In this document: positions 38,771 through 49,104 of the stretch, piece after piece | How positions within the stretch are numbered: position 1 is the stretch's first letter | How the letters are laid out: every line of letters begins with the position of its first letter | From: Halospina denitrificans | GTDB lineage: Bacteria > Pseudomonadota > Gammaproteobacteria > Pseudomonadales > Oleiphilaceae | Length of the DNA stretch: 64,000 bases | Direction of reading: 5' to 3' | NCBI RefSeq assembly: GCF_004364635.1 | Contig: NZ_SOAX01000008.1 | Span: 7,196 to 71,195 of the forward strand | Notes under the pieces: generated by a model | What the model was told of the DNA's origin: nothing | Seen by the model: only the letters and a program-made list of their open reading frames with translations | Database searches by the model: none | Made by a program: the position numbers and the translations under genes

Positions 38771-39697
38771 GTGATTCCAGACTTCCTGAAACGACCGTTC
38801 ACCAAAAAGCAGCACGGTGTCAGCCTGGCCCTGGAGCTGGCCTCCGGGGGCATTGCCTGGGCAATGACTGGCGATGGTATCCATGGGGCGCGGACGGGTT
38901 TTGTCGAGGTTGATTCCGCCTCCCGCCATGAGGCGGTTCAGGATTTGATTACCGAGCACTCGCTGAAGGGTGCTGTTGTCAATCTTGTTCTTTCGCAGGA
39001 CCAGTACCAGATTTTCCAGGCCGAACGGCCGCCAGTGGAGGCCCATGAGCTGGCCGAGGCTGTGCGCTGGAAACTCGGAGAACTACTGGAATACCCCGCC
39101 AACGAGGCCGTCATCGATACCTTCCCTTTCCCCGATGATGCCACGCGCGACCGGGGCAAGCTGATCAACGCGGTCTGTGCCCATCAGGAGCTGATAGGTG
39201 GTTACGTTGAGCTTGTTCATGAGGCGGGTCTTGAATTGAACCGCATTGATGTCGCCGAACTGGCGCTGCGTAACCTTCTCGCTTATGCCGATCCGGAAGG
39301 TGGAGGATCTGCGTTGCTGTACCTGAGCGAGAATCATGGGCACATGGTTTTCTGTCGGGGCACCATGCTTTATATGGCGCGCCGTATCGAGGTGTCCTTG
39401 GCACAGCTTCGGGACGCCGCAAGTCAGGAGCAGGCCGTGCAGGCGCTGGCCCTGGAGATGCAGCGTTCCCTGGATTATTTCGAGAGCCAGTTGCGCCAGG
39501 TTCCCCCTGGCCGCATTCAGGTGGCAGGCCATCCAGAGCATCTGCCCCTGGCGGGCATGCTCACGACCAATGTCACCGCCGAGGTTGCGGACTTCGACTG
39601 GCGGGTAGTGCTCGGCGATGAAGCCCCTGAGCCGGACCCCAGGGCCGGCCTGGCACTGGGTGCCCTGTTGGCAACCGATCAGGGGGTGCGCCCGTGA
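38771..39697 (+). CDS. mshI: MSHA biogenesis protein MshI (PilM-like)
   Basis: MshI corresponds to the actin-like PilM part of the type IV pilus inner-membrane alignment complex. The 308-residue product has no signal peptide or membrane helix and begins, after a GTG start, with IPDFLKRPFTKKQHGVSLAL. Identification rests on position at the head of the MSHA order and on the PilN/PilO/PilP-like genes that follow. The ribosome binding site is weak, so the exact start is less certain. The stop overlaps the next gene by four bases. Confidence 0.85.
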   Translation: MIPDFLKRPFTKKQHGVSLALELASGGIAWAMTGDGIHGARTGFVEVDSASRHEAVQDLITEHSLKGAVVNLVLSQDQYQIFQAERPPVEAHELAEAVRWKLGELLEYPANEAVIDTFPFPDDATRDRGKLINAVCAHQELIGGYVELVHEAGLELNRIDVAELALRNLLAYADPEGGGSALLYLSENHGHMVFCRGTMLYMARRIEVSLAQLRDAASQEQAVQALALEMQRSLDYFESQLRQVPPGRIQVAGHPEHLPLAGMLTTNVTAEVADFDWRVVLGDEAPEPDPRAGLALGALLATDQGVRP

Positions 39698-40305
39698 GAC
39701 AGGACGTTAATCTTTACACCGAGGCGTTCAGGCCAAGCCAGGAGTGGCTTACGCTGAGCTTCGCGGCGCGCTGTAGCGTGGCGGCATTGCTGATCGTGGC
39801 GATTATCGGCGGCTGGACCCAGTATCAGGTTCTGCAACTGCGTGATGAGCAGCAACAGCTCGAGCAGGAACAGGCCCGCACGCAAGACGTCATTGCGGGT
39901 TTGAATGAGCAGCTTGCTCAGCAACAGCGTGATCCTGAACTGGAAAATCAGGTTGAACGTCTGGAAGAACGGGCTGCGGACCGCAAGCGCCTGGTGGAGC
40001 GTGCCGGATCCGTGGCCAGGGCGAGCAATGAAGGCTTCACGCCTTATCTCGAAGGGCTCGCGAAACAGTCCCGGGAGGGGCTCTGGCTGACGCGCATACA
40101 GGTCAATCTGCTGCGTGATCGTCTGCACCTGCAGGGTGAAACCGTTCAGGGCCAGCACGTGCCCAATTACCTGCAGCGACTCAGGGAGGAGCCTGTTTTC
40201 GAAGGGCGGCGGTTTGAGCGCTTCGGAATTGAGCGGACTGATCAGTCCGCCTTTCTGGAATTTGATGTTGCCTCGCGCCGGAACAGCGGCGGGGAGGAGG
40301 ATTGA
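39694..40305 (+). CDS. MSHA biogenesis protein MshI2 (PilN-like)
   Basis: The 203-residue product starts QDVNLYTEAFRPSQEWL after Met-Arg, typical of PilN-family proteins, whose N-terminal NLY segment binds PilM. One membrane helix follows (about 27-46), then a glutamine/glutamate-rich coiled coil (about 47-105) and a small periplasmic domain. It starts with GTG 39694, overlapping the mshI stop by four bases. In Vibrio MSHA clusters the equivalent gene is called mshI2. Confidence 0.85.
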   Translation: MRQDVNLYTEAFRPSQEWLTLSFAARCSVAALLIVAIIGGWTQYQVLQLRDEQQQLEQEQARTQDVIAGLNEQLAQQQRDPELENQVERLEERAADRKRLVERAGSVARASNEGFTPYLEGLAKQSREGLWLTRIQVNLLRDRLHLQGETVQGQHVPNYLQRLREEPVFEGRRFERFGIERTDQSAFLEFDVASRRNSGGEED

Positions 40306-40970
40306 TGCAGGCGGTTCGTGAACGCTGGAATGCCTTTGCCGAACGATTCATGAGCTACGGCCGGCGCGAGCGGTTGATGATGACACTTGCCGTCGTTGTT
40401 GTCCTGTTGCTCGGTGGCTGGCAGTTGCTGGTTACTCCGTCGCTGGTTGAGAAGCAGGCCATGGAGAGCCGGCTGGCGAGTCTTTCTGATGAGGTCCGGG
40501 CACTGGAAGACCAGCGTCGGAGCCTGAAGGATCAGCTCAGCGAGGATCCGAATGAGCCTCTGCGCAAACGGCGTTCCCAGCTTCAGCAGCGTCTGGAGCG
40601 TTACAACCAGGAGCTTGAAGCACTTACAACAGGGCTGGTCAGCCCTACGGAAATGGTTGCCCTCCTCAGGGAGATGCTGGCCGAGCACGACGGGATCACC
40701 CTGGTTTCAGTCAGCCATGAGCCTGCCGAGCCGGTGGCGCTGGGCGGTAACACTTCAGACGGTGAAAACGCGGGGCTTTATTCCCATCCGGTCTCTGTAA
40801 CCGTCGGGGGAAGCTTTCATGAAATTCTGGACTATCTTGGTGATCTGGAGGCGCTGGATGAACGGCTTGGGTGGCGCTCGCTGGATTACCAGGTCTCGGG
40901 CTGGCCGGATGCCCGGGTTCAGATCCGGCTCCATACACTGAGTCTGCACGAGGAGTGGCTGGGTGTTTAA
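40305..40970 (+). CDS. mshJ: MSHA biogenesis protein MshJ (PilO-like)
   Basis: MshJ is the PilO-like bitopic partner of the PilN-like protein in the alignment complex. The 221-residue product has a short cytoplasmic N-terminus, one membrane helix (about 25-45), a coiled coil (about 55-110), and a ferredoxin-like periplasmic domain. ATG 40305 shares a base with the preceding stop and is preceded by GGGGAGGAGG. A TTG three bases earlier is in frame but less likely. Confidence 0.85.
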   Translation: MQAVRERWNAFAERFMSYGRRERLMMTLAVVVVLLLGGWQLLVTPSLVEKQAMESRLASLSDEVRALEDQRRSLKDQLSEDPNEPLRKRRSQLQQRLERYNQELEALTTGLVSPTEMVALLREMLAEHDGITLVSVSHEPAEPVALGGNTSDGENAGLYSHPVSVTVGGSFHEILDYLGDLEALDERLGWRSLDYQVSGWPDARVQIRLHTLSLHEEWLGV

Positions 40971-41286
40971 GCGGATTTCAGCAGCGCTTGTCATGGCAAT
41001 GCTTCTGGCCGCTACGGTGTCGGCCGATGACCTGCGGGATCCGACAAAACCGCCGCAACAGCGCCAGTCCTCACAGCAGCCGGCTGCGATTACCCGATAC
41101 AGTCTGGACTCCATACTGGTATCGGATTCACGGCGAATTGCCGTGATCAACGGCGTTTCCCTGGCTGTGGGGGAGCGCGTCGGGAATGCCGCAGTCAGAC
41201 GTATCGCCAGGGATCGGGTGTTACTCGAGATCAACGGGAAAACACACACGCTGGTGCTGGATTCAGCACCTTCTATCAGGCGGTAG
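40963..41286 (+). CDS. mshK: MSHA biogenesis protein MshK (PilP-like)
   Basis: MshK is a small periplasmic protein thought to link the PilN/PilO-like pair to the secretin. The 107-residue product has a signal peptide (basic MFKR, hydrophobic core, cleavage near SADDL at about 21-25). The following DPTKPP resembles the segment found in PilP and GspC-type proteins. GTG 40963 follows GAGGAG and overlaps the mshJ stop by eight bases. Confidence 0.83.
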   Translation: MFKRISAALVMAMLLAATVSADDLRDPTKPPQQRQSSQQPAAITRYSLDSILVSDSRRIAVINGVSLAVGERVGNAAVRRIARDRVLLEINGKTHTLVLDSAPSIRR

Positions 41287-41306
41287 TGGAGCAGGCGGAC
41301 CGGTTT

Positions 41307-42989
41307 ATGGGTTATGTTCTGAAACAGATTGTAGCGGGCGCAGTTTCGCTGGTGGTGCTCGGGGGTTGTGCCAGCAATCCGCTGATGCAGACCAGCACGG
41401 CCTCCTCCACGGAAACGACCCAATCCATCGAGGACAGTCTTGATGAGGCTCTGGAAAGTGCTCCATCTGAGTCGCAGCGCCAGGCTCCCGACGATGTGAC
41501 CGATGCTCTGATGCCTGAAATGGGCGGAGGAGGCAGCGCATCCATGGAAGAGGCCTTCAACGTGGATGCCAGAAAGCTGCCGGCGGAGACTTTCTTTCAG
41601 AGTCTGGTTGATGGCACCGATTACAACGCCGTGGTGCACCCGCAGGTCTCGGGATCCATCTCGCTGGAGCTGGATCAGGTGACGGTTCCCGAAGTCATGG
41701 ATCTTGTCTCTGATATGTACGGCTTCCATATTGAGCGCCAGAACAACATATTCCGAATCCAGCCGGGCGGTGTGCAGACCCGTGTATTCCAGATTGACTA
41801 CCTGGACATCCAGCGTCGGGGTACTTCTGAAACGCAGGTGCGCTCCGGCCAGGTCACCGATGCCAACGGCGGTAGTAGCGGCACCAGGAATAGTAACGGT
41901 GACGATAACGGGGTCGGTGGCGCTGTCGTCGGTACACGCATCACCACGCGGTCCGAATCCACGTTCTGGGCGGACCTGAATGAGTCACTGAACATGATCG
42001 TGGGTGACGGCCAGAACCAGAAAGTCATCACCACCCCCGGTTCCGGCGTGGTCGTGGTCCAGGCAACACCGGAAAAGCTTGCCACCGTCGAGGATTACCT
42101 GCGGCGTATGCAGTTGATCTCCAAGCGCCAAGTGATCCTCGAGGCCAAGATTCTCGAGGTGGAGCTCAGTGACGAGTATCAGCAGGGCATCAACTGGAAT
42201 GCAGTCGATGAAGTTGGAGGCGGTACTATTGATGCTGGCCTGAGCAGTATTGGGGCCGGTACCCAGAACGGTGGTGGTGTTTTCTCAGCGGCGCTCGATG
42301 TGGGAGGCTTTGATAGCCTGATCGAGCTCCTGGGTACCCAGGGTAACGTCCAGGTGCTCTCCAGCCCTCGCATCTCCACGGTCAACAACGAAAAGGCTGT
42401 GATCAAGGTGGGCAGTGATGAGTTCTTTGTCACCGACCTGGACTTTGATGACAGCACAACCGCCGCCAGTCAGACGTCGCGTTCCACCTCTGTGGACCTT
42501 ACCCCGTTCTTTTCCGGGATTTCGCTGGATGTAACCCCCCAGATCAGCGAAAACGATGTGGTTACCCTTCATGTTCATCCGGCTGTCAGCGAGGTCGAGG
42601 ACCAGCAGAAACTGATCACCATTGGCGATGAGGATGTGACCCTGCCGCTGGCACTGAGCACGGTTCGCGAGACAGACAGTGTGGTCAGCGCCCGCAGTGG
42701 CGAGATTGTGGTAATTGGCGGCCTGATGCAGGAAAGCACCGAGGAGACCACCTCGGCTGTACCCTTCTTCAGCGAGATCCCGGTGCTTGGTGAGCTTTTC
42801 AAGCAACGCCGTTTCGAGTCCCGCAAGAGCGAGCTTGTGATCCTGCTGAAACCGATGGTCGCGGGTGCGGAGCAATGGCGTGAGGATATTGAAGGCAGCC
42901 GCGAACGCATGCGCGAGCTGCGCCGGATCATGGAGTCAACGGAAGCGCCCGGACCGAAGCCGGCGACCTCTCGGCAACGCCAGAGGTGA
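41307..42989 (+). CDS. mshL: MSHA secretin lipoprotein MshL
   Basis: MshL forms the outer-membrane secretin ring through which the pilus emerges. From ATG 41307 the 560-residue product has a lipoprotein signal with lipobox LGGC (Cys21), an N-domain region (about 80-180), a Gly/Ser/Asn-rich loop (about 186-205), and the C-terminal secretin domain with VLSSPRISTVNNEKAVIKVG and VIGGLMQES. An in-frame GTG at 41286 overlapping the mshK stop is possible, but it would add an acidic segment before the signal peptide. AGGCGGA at 41293 supports the ATG. Confidence 0.9.
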   Translation: MGYVLKQIVAGAVSLVVLGGCASNPLMQTSTASSTETTQSIEDSLDEALESAPSESQRQAPDDVTDALMPEMGGGGSASMEEAFNVDARKLPAETFFQSLVDGTDYNAVVHPQVSGSISLELDQVTVPEVMDLVSDMYGFHIERQNNIFRIQPGGVQTRVFQIDYLDIQRRGTSETQVRSGQVTDANGGSSGTRNSNGDDNGVGGAVVGTRITTRSESTFWADLNESLNMIVGDGQNQKVITTPGSGVVVVQATPEKLATVEDYLRRMQLISKRQVILEAKILEVELSDEYQQGINWNAVDEVGGGTIDAGLSSIGAGTQNGGGVFSAALDVGGFDSLIELLGTQGNVQVLSSPRISTVNNEKAVIKVGSDEFFVTDLDFDDSTTAASQTSRSTSVDLTPFFSGISLDVTPQISENDVVTLHVHPAVSEVEDQQKLITIGDEDVTLPLALSTVRETDSVVSARSGEIVVIGGLMQESTEETTSAVPFFSEIPVLGELFKQRRFESRKSELVILLKPMVAGAEQWREDIEGSRERMRELRRIMESTEAPGPKPATSRQRQR

Positions 42990-42991
42990 AC

Positions 42992-43827
42992 ATGTACCTG
43001 TCGTTTTTCGGACTCAACGAGGCACCATTTTCGCTGACCCCGAATACCCGGTACTTCCTGCGGGCGGAGAGCCATGCGCAGGCACTGGAGTTGTTGCTGG
43101 TTGCCCTGCGTGAGCAGGAAGGGTTCATCAAGGTGTCCGGGGAGGTGGGGACAGGGAAAACCCTGTTATGCCGGTTGTTGCTGAACCAGCTTCCCGAAGA
43201 GGTGAAGACTGCCTACCTCCCGAATCCGCAGCTTACCCCGACCGGGCTTTTCCAGGCACTGGCCGATGAGCTGGGCCTGAGCCTCCCGGATGCGGAGAAT
43301 ACCCATCGGGCCCTGTCTGCCCTGCAACGCCACTTGATTGATACGGCGGCGGACGGCTACTCGGTGGTGCTGGTGATTGATGAAGCCCAGGCCATGCCGG
43401 AAGAAACCCTGGAAGCCCTGCGCCTGCTGACCAACCTGGAAACCGAGAGCCGCAAGCTGATCCAGGTTGTGCTTTTCGGGCAACCCGAGCTTGATGTCCT
43501 TCTGGATCAGGACAGCCTGCGTCAGCTCAAGCAGCGGATCACGTTCCAGTGCCGTCTCAGCACCCTGGACCGGGCGGCGGTTGATGCCTATCTCCAGCAT
43601 CGTCTGGCCCAGGCGGGATTCAACGGTGGTCGGCTGTTCCGGCCGGGCGCGGTGCGGCTGATCGCGAAATCCTCCCGGGGCACGCCACGGCTGATCAACA
43701 TCCTGGCCCACAAGGCACTGATTGCCGCCTATGGTCAGGGTGCGCGCGAAATCACCCGGAGCCACGCAAAGCAGGCGATCCGTGATACGGACAGTGCCCG
43801 CCAACCCAATGGGCTGGGAGGCTGGGC

Positions 43828-43831
<4 letters not shown>
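42992..43831 (+). CDS. mshM: MSHA biogenesis ATPase MshM (ExeA-like)
   Basis: MshM is an AAA-type ATPase of the ExeA group, thought to help place or assemble the secretin. The 279-residue product starts MYLSFFGLNEAPFSLTPNTR, has Walker A GEVGTGKT at 50-57 and Walker B VVLVIDEAQ at about 125-133. ATG 42992 follows AGAGGTG; a GTG six bases earlier is in frame but lies within that site. The stop overlaps mshN by four bases. Confidence 0.88.
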
Positions 43832-44847
<1,016 letters not shown>

Positions 44848-44851
44848 CGTC

Positions 44852-46735
44852 ATGGCTGAACAGCGTAAGAAAGTCCGTATCGGCGACCTGTTGGTCCAGA
44901 ACGAGGTCATCACGGAAGACCAGCTCCAGACCGCGCTCCAGGAGCAGAAGAAAACCGGCCGCAAGCTCGGCAAGACCCTGACGGGGCTGGGTTACCTGGA
45001 CGAGGATCAGCTTCTCAACTTCCTCTCCAAGCAGCTGGACATCCCTTTCGTGCAGCTGCGCCATTACAACTTTGATGACGATCTCATCAAGAAACTGCCG
45101 GAAGCCCAGGCCCGCCGTTTCCGGGCCATTGTCCTGGCCGAGCGTAACGGCGAACTGCTCGTGGGCATGGCCGATCCCATGGACATCTTCGCCTACGACG
45201 AGCTGGTGCGCCTCCTGAAGCAGCCCGTAAAACAGGCGGTGGTGCGGGAAAGCGAACTGCTCAACACCCTGGACCTGGTCTATCGCCGTACCGATGAAAT
45301 CGCCTCCCTGGCCGAGGAACTGGACGACGAGATCGGCGATGAAGCCTTTGATCTGTCGGATCTCGGCAACGACTCGGATGTGAACGAGGCGCCGGTAGTG
45401 CGCCTGCTGCAGACCATCTTCGAGGATGCCGTCCAGGCCCGGAGCTCGGACGTGCACATCGAGCCGGACGAAACCGTGATCCGCATCCGCCAGCGTATCG
45501 ACGGCGTGCTCCAGGAACAGGTCATGAAGGAGAAACGCATCCACTCGGCCCTGGTGCTCCGCCTCAAGCTCATGGCCGGACTGAATATTTCCGAGAAACG
45601 GGTGCCCCAGGACGGGCGCTTCAACATCCGCGTGCGGGGGCGCAGCATCGACGTGCGGGTCTCAACACTACCGGTGCAGTACGGCGAATCCGTGGTCATG
45701 CGTCTGCTGGACCAGTCCGAGGGGATCCTGAACCTGGAATCCACAGGCATGCCACCGGACATAATCCGGCGCTTCCGGCGCCTGATCCATCGCCCCTTCG
45801 GCATGATCCTGGTCACGGGCCCGACGGGCAGTGGTAAGACCACCACCCTCTACGGCGCCCTGACCGAACTGAACAAGCCCGAGGTGAAAGTCATCACCGC
45901 CGAGGACCCGGTGGAATACCGGCTGCCACGGATCACCCAGGTCCAGGTGAACAGCCGGATCGGGCTCGACTTTGCCTCGGTGCTGCGTTCCGCCCTGCGC
46001 CAGGATCCGGACATCATCCTGGTGGGCGAGATGCGGGATCAGGAAACCGTGGAAATTGGGCTAAGGGCCGCGATGACCGGCCACCTGGTCCTGTCCACCC
46101 TGCACACCAACGACGCCATCAGCAGTGCCATGCGACTGCTGGACATGGGCGCCGAGCCCTTCCTGGTCTCCAGCTCGATTTCCGGGGTCCTGGCCCAGCG
46201 CCTGGTGCGTAAGGTCTGCGATAACTGCAAGGCACCTTACACGCCCAGCCGACAGGAGCAGGTATGGCTGGACAGTATCCGGAGCATGTCCGGAAGCGAC
46301 CGTGCCGAGCGTGAGACTGAGTCACTCCCCAACACTGAGCCTTCCGGCGAGGAGGTGGGCGAAGACCGCGATGAGTCACTTGAGCTTTCGTTGTCCGATG
46401 AGCTTCTGGAAAGTTCAGAGCCTGAACCATCCCTTGAGGGTGGAGGGGCAAGCGGCTTTGTGAAGGGGAACGGGTGCTACCAGTGCGGCAATACGGGCTA
46501 TCGCGGGCGGATCGGTGTCCATGAACTCCTGGAGATGGACGACGATATGCTGGATGCACTCCGGCGCGCGGATTACGCGGCTTTTGAACGCGCGGCACGG
46601 GCCAGCCCCGGCTACGAGAGCCTGGATCGCTGCGCCCTGCGCTATGCGGAACAGGGCATCACCACGCTTGAAGAAGTGGCGCGCGTGTCGGCCACGCTCA
46701 GCGGCAACATCAGTAACGACAAGGGCGAGGTGTAG
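44852..46735 (+). CDS. mshE: MSHA pilus extension ATPase MshE
   Basis: MshE is the GspE/PilB-type hexameric ATPase powering pilus extension. The 627-residue product starts MAEQRKKVRIGDLLVQNEVI. The N-terminal domain shows two tandem MshEN-like motifs (from about residues 9 and 38), the module known to bind cyclic di-GMP in Vibrio MshE. Walker A GPTGSGKT is at 323-330, with the usual Asp, Walker B and His boxes after it. The zinc motif cysteines are 456, 459, 542 and 545; between the pairs lies an acidic stretch of roughly 50 extra residues. ATG 44852 is used because the frame is open far upstream inside mshN. Confidence 0.93.
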   Translation: MAEQRKKVRIGDLLVQNEVITEDQLQTALQEQKKTGRKLGKTLTGLGYLDEDQLLNFLSKQLDIPFVQLRHYNFDDDLIKKLPEAQARRFRAIVLAERNGELLVGMADPMDIFAYDELVRLLKQPVKQAVVRESELLNTLDLVYRRTDEIASLAEELDDEIGDEAFDLSDLGNDSDVNEAPVVRLLQTIFEDAVQARSSDVHIEPDETVIRIRQRIDGVLQEQVMKEKRIHSALVLRLKLMAGLNISEKRVPQDGRFNIRVRGRSIDVRVSTLPVQYGESVVMRLLDQSEGILNLESTGMPPDIIRRFRRLIHRPFGMILVTGPTGSGKTTTLYGALTELNKPEVKVITAEDPVEYRLPRITQVQVNSRIGLDFASVLRSALRQDPDIILVGEMRDQETVEIGLRAAMTGHLVLSTLHTNDAISSAMRLLDMGAEPFLVSSSISGVLAQRLVRKVCDNCKAPYTPSRQEQVWLDSIRSMSGSDRAERETESLPNTEPSGEEVGEDRDESLELSLSDELLESSEPEPSLEGGGASGFVKGNGCYQCGNTGYRGRIGVHELLEMDDDMLDALRRADYAAFERAARASPGYESLDRCALRYAEQGITTLEEVARVSATLSGNISNDKGEV

Positions 46736-46737
46736 CC

Positions 46738-47961
46738 GTGCGCTTTGAATACCGGGGTCGCAACAACAAAGGTGGACTGGAGCAGGGCGTTCTGGACGCG
46801 GGCACCCGCGATGGTGTGGCGGCCGAGCTCCAGCGCCGTGGCATTACCCCGGTCAGTGTTGAGCCGGAGGCAGACCAGAGCAGCCTCCAGGAACGGTTCG
46901 AGAACATCAGCCTCTTCAAGCCCAAGGCCACGCTTGATGACCTCATCGTCTTCTGCCGCCAGATGTACGCCCTGGCCAAGGCGGGGATTCCCATCATCCG
47001 GACCATGCGGGGGCTGGCCGAGACCTCCAAGTCCAGGGCCCTCAGCGAAGCCCTGGACGACATCGCCGACCGCCTTGAAGCCGGCACCACCATGGCGACG
47101 GCCATGCAGGCCAACCCCGAGGTCTTCTCCGAGCTTTTCGTGGCCATGGTGCATGTGGGCGAGAACACCGGCCGGATTGATGATGCCTTTAGTCGTCTCT
47201 CGAAAATCCTGGAGCTTGAACGCGAGACCAAGCGACGCATCAAGCAGGCAACTCGCTACCCGATTTTCGTGATTGTGGCGCTCACCGCGGCGCTGATCAT
47301 CGTCAACTTCTTTGTGATTCCCCAGTTCACGGCCACCTTTGAGCGGCTGGGCGCGGACCTGCCCTTCCTGACCCAGGTCCTGATCATGACATCCGACTTC
47401 ATGACCACCTACTGGCCGGCCCTGTTGGGAGGCGTTGTCGGAGCCGTCTATGCGTTCCGGCGCTGGATAGCCACCGAATATGGGCGCATGAAGTGGGATC
47501 ACTACAAGCTGAGGACGCCAATCCTGGGCCCCATACTGGAACAGATCGCGCTCAGCCGGTTTTCCCGCAACCTGGCCACGACACTGTCTGCCGGCATGCC
47601 GGTCACCAGTGCCCTGTCGGTGGTGGCGGATGCCAATGACAATGCCTGGATCGGATATCATATCCACGAGATGCGTTCCTGTATTGAGCGCGGCGACAGC
47701 CTGCTGCGCGCGGCCCGGGAAAGCGGGATGTTCCCGCCCCTGATCCTGCAGATGATCTCTGTAGGTGAGGAAACCGGTGCCGTGGACGAGATGCTGATCA
47801 ATGTGGCCGATTTCTACGATGAGGAAGTGGATTACAGCCTGAACCGGCTTTCCGAATCCATTGAGCCTATACTGTTGGTAGGCGTTGCCATACTGGTCTT
47901 GATTCTGGCGCTGGGCGTGTTCCTGCCCATCTGGGATCTGGGAAGCGCGGCTATCAATTAA
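46738..47961 (+). CDS. mshG: MSHA platform protein MshG (PilC/GspF family)
   Basis: MshG is the inner-membrane platform that couples the ATPase to pilin assembly. The 407-residue product has two GspF domains, with the first membrane helix near 168-190, the second near 215-235 and the last near 375-400. The repeated signature is AGIPIIRTMRGLAE in the first half and AGMPVTSALSVVAD in the second. It starts with GTG 46738, three bases after the mshE stop. Confidence 0.92.
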   Translation: MRFEYRGRNNKGGLEQGVLDAGTRDGVAAELQRRGITPVSVEPEADQSSLQERFENISLFKPKATLDDLIVFCRQMYALAKAGIPIIRTMRGLAETSKSRALSEALDDIADRLEAGTTMATAMQANPEVFSELFVAMVHVGENTGRIDDAFSRLSKILELERETKRRIKQATRYPIFVIVALTAALIIVNFFVIPQFTATFERLGADLPFLTQVLIMTSDFMTTYWPALLGGVVGAVYAFRRWIATEYGRMKWDHYKLRTPILGPILEQIALSRFSRNLATTLSAGMPVTSALSVVADANDNAWIGYHIHEMRSCIERGDSLLRAARESGMFPPLILQMISVGEETGAVDEMLINVADFYDEEVDYSLNRLSESIEPILLVGVAILVLILALGVFLPIWDLGSAAIN

Positions 47962-47973
47962 GCGGAGGTCGGT

Positions 47974-48459
47974 TTGATACAGGGCCGACGACCGGAGGTC
48001 TGGCGCAAAAGGGCCGTGAACTGGCTGGCCCTCATCGTACTCGCGCTTGTGCTTGCAATCTTCGGCGCCTATCTGCGCGAGCGTCTCGCGGAGGCGGAAG
48101 CGATGGCCGTGCGGGTTGCGCTCAATAACCTGCGGTCCCAGCTGGCCTTTGAGGAAAACACGGCCCGGGCCCGGCTGGAGAAAGGAAGCCTGAGTGACCG
48201 GGCCGGCGCGAACCCCATGGACTGGGTGGATGAACCGCCGGATTCCTATCAGGGCGAGTGCGGGAGCAGTGCGGCCGGGGAATGGGGCGTTTGGTGTTTT
48301 GATCCGTATCGTGGGGAATTGCGTTATTACCCTCGGTTCAGTTTCGAGGAGCAGTTTGAAAGGGCGTTCAATGGAGAAGCCTACATCTGGCGTGTTGAGG
48401 TTTCCCAGCGGGGTCACCTGAGCCTGGTTCCGAGAGGCAATAAAGGTAACGGCTTGTAA
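47974..48459 (+). CDS. mshF: MSHA biogenesis protein MshF
   Basis: The 161-residue product has one N-terminal membrane helix (about 17-34) and a periplasmic domain with a coiled start (about 36-65) and two cysteines. It has no close enzymatic motif and is named by its fixed place between mshG and mshB in MSHA operons. The start is TTG 47974, preceded by GCGGAGGTC, a good ribosome binding site; no ATG or GTG fits better. Confidence 0.75.
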   Translation: MIQGRRPEVWRKRAVNWLALIVLALVLAIFGAYLRERLAEAEAMAVRVALNNLRSQLAFEENTARARLEKGSLSDRAGANPMDWVDEPPDSYQGECGSSAAGEWGVWCFDPYRGELRYYPRFSFEEQFERAFNGEAYIWRVEVSQRGHLSLVPRGNKGNGL

Positions 48460-48515
48460 AGCGGTTAAACTTTTAAACGTTCGGGTCGTACGAAGTTACA
48501 AATGGAGTCCGTACA

Positions 48516-49028
48516 ATGAAAGCAAATAAGCAGCTCAGTAGCGGCTTTACCCTGATAGAGCTGGTGGTGGTCATCGTCATACTGGCGATCCTGGCCGCCA
48601 CGGTGCTGCCCCGATTCGCGGAGTTGTCAGAGGAAGCCCATCGGGCCAGTGTTCGTGGTTCCGGGGGTGCCTTTGGATCCGCGGTTGCGTTGGTCAAGGC
48701 GCAATGGACGGCTAACGGCGCACCCGGCGCTGTTACCAGTATGGAAGGGTTTGGCAACGATGACGTGAACGTCAGCAGTGATGGCTGGCCTGTCTCCATC
48801 ACTGGGGGTACGGATCCAACCAGTATCTCGGCGACAGATTGCGCTGAACTCTGGAGAGCGTTGCTGCAATCAAACGCGCCATCGATTTCGACCAGTGCGG
48901 ACGATGCGGATTACTTCGCTTTCCTGGATGGGGGCGACTGCCGGTTCAGGTATGAACTCGATGACCGGGGGAACTATATCGATTACGACCCCGAAGAAGG
49001 GGAGGTGTTCACTCAGATCAACCCCTGA
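48516..49028 (+). CDS. mshB: MSHA minor pilin MshB
   Basis: This 170-residue product is a type IV prepilin with a ten-residue leader ending in Gly10, followed by FTLIELVVVIVILAILAATV with Glu5 of the mature protein. The C-terminal part has two cysteines (about 109 and 147) that could form the D-region disulfide. It precedes the major pilin and is named by order. Start ATG 48516 follows TGGAGTCC. A 56-base gap precedes it. Confidence 0.85.
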   Translation: MKANKQLSSGFTLIELVVVIVILAILAATVLPRFAELSEEAHRASVRGSGGAFGSAVALVKAQWTANGAPGAVTSMEGFGNDDVNVSSDGWPVSITGGTDPTSISATDCAELWRALLQSNAPSISTSADDADYFAFLDGGDCRFRYELDDRGNYIDYDPEEGEVFTQINP

Positions 49029-49104
49029 CTCGAAAATTTAGGAATTTGAACCATACTGTTAGCAACTCAATCGAAATTGTAATGAAGGTCTAGAGGAGTA
49101 CCTT

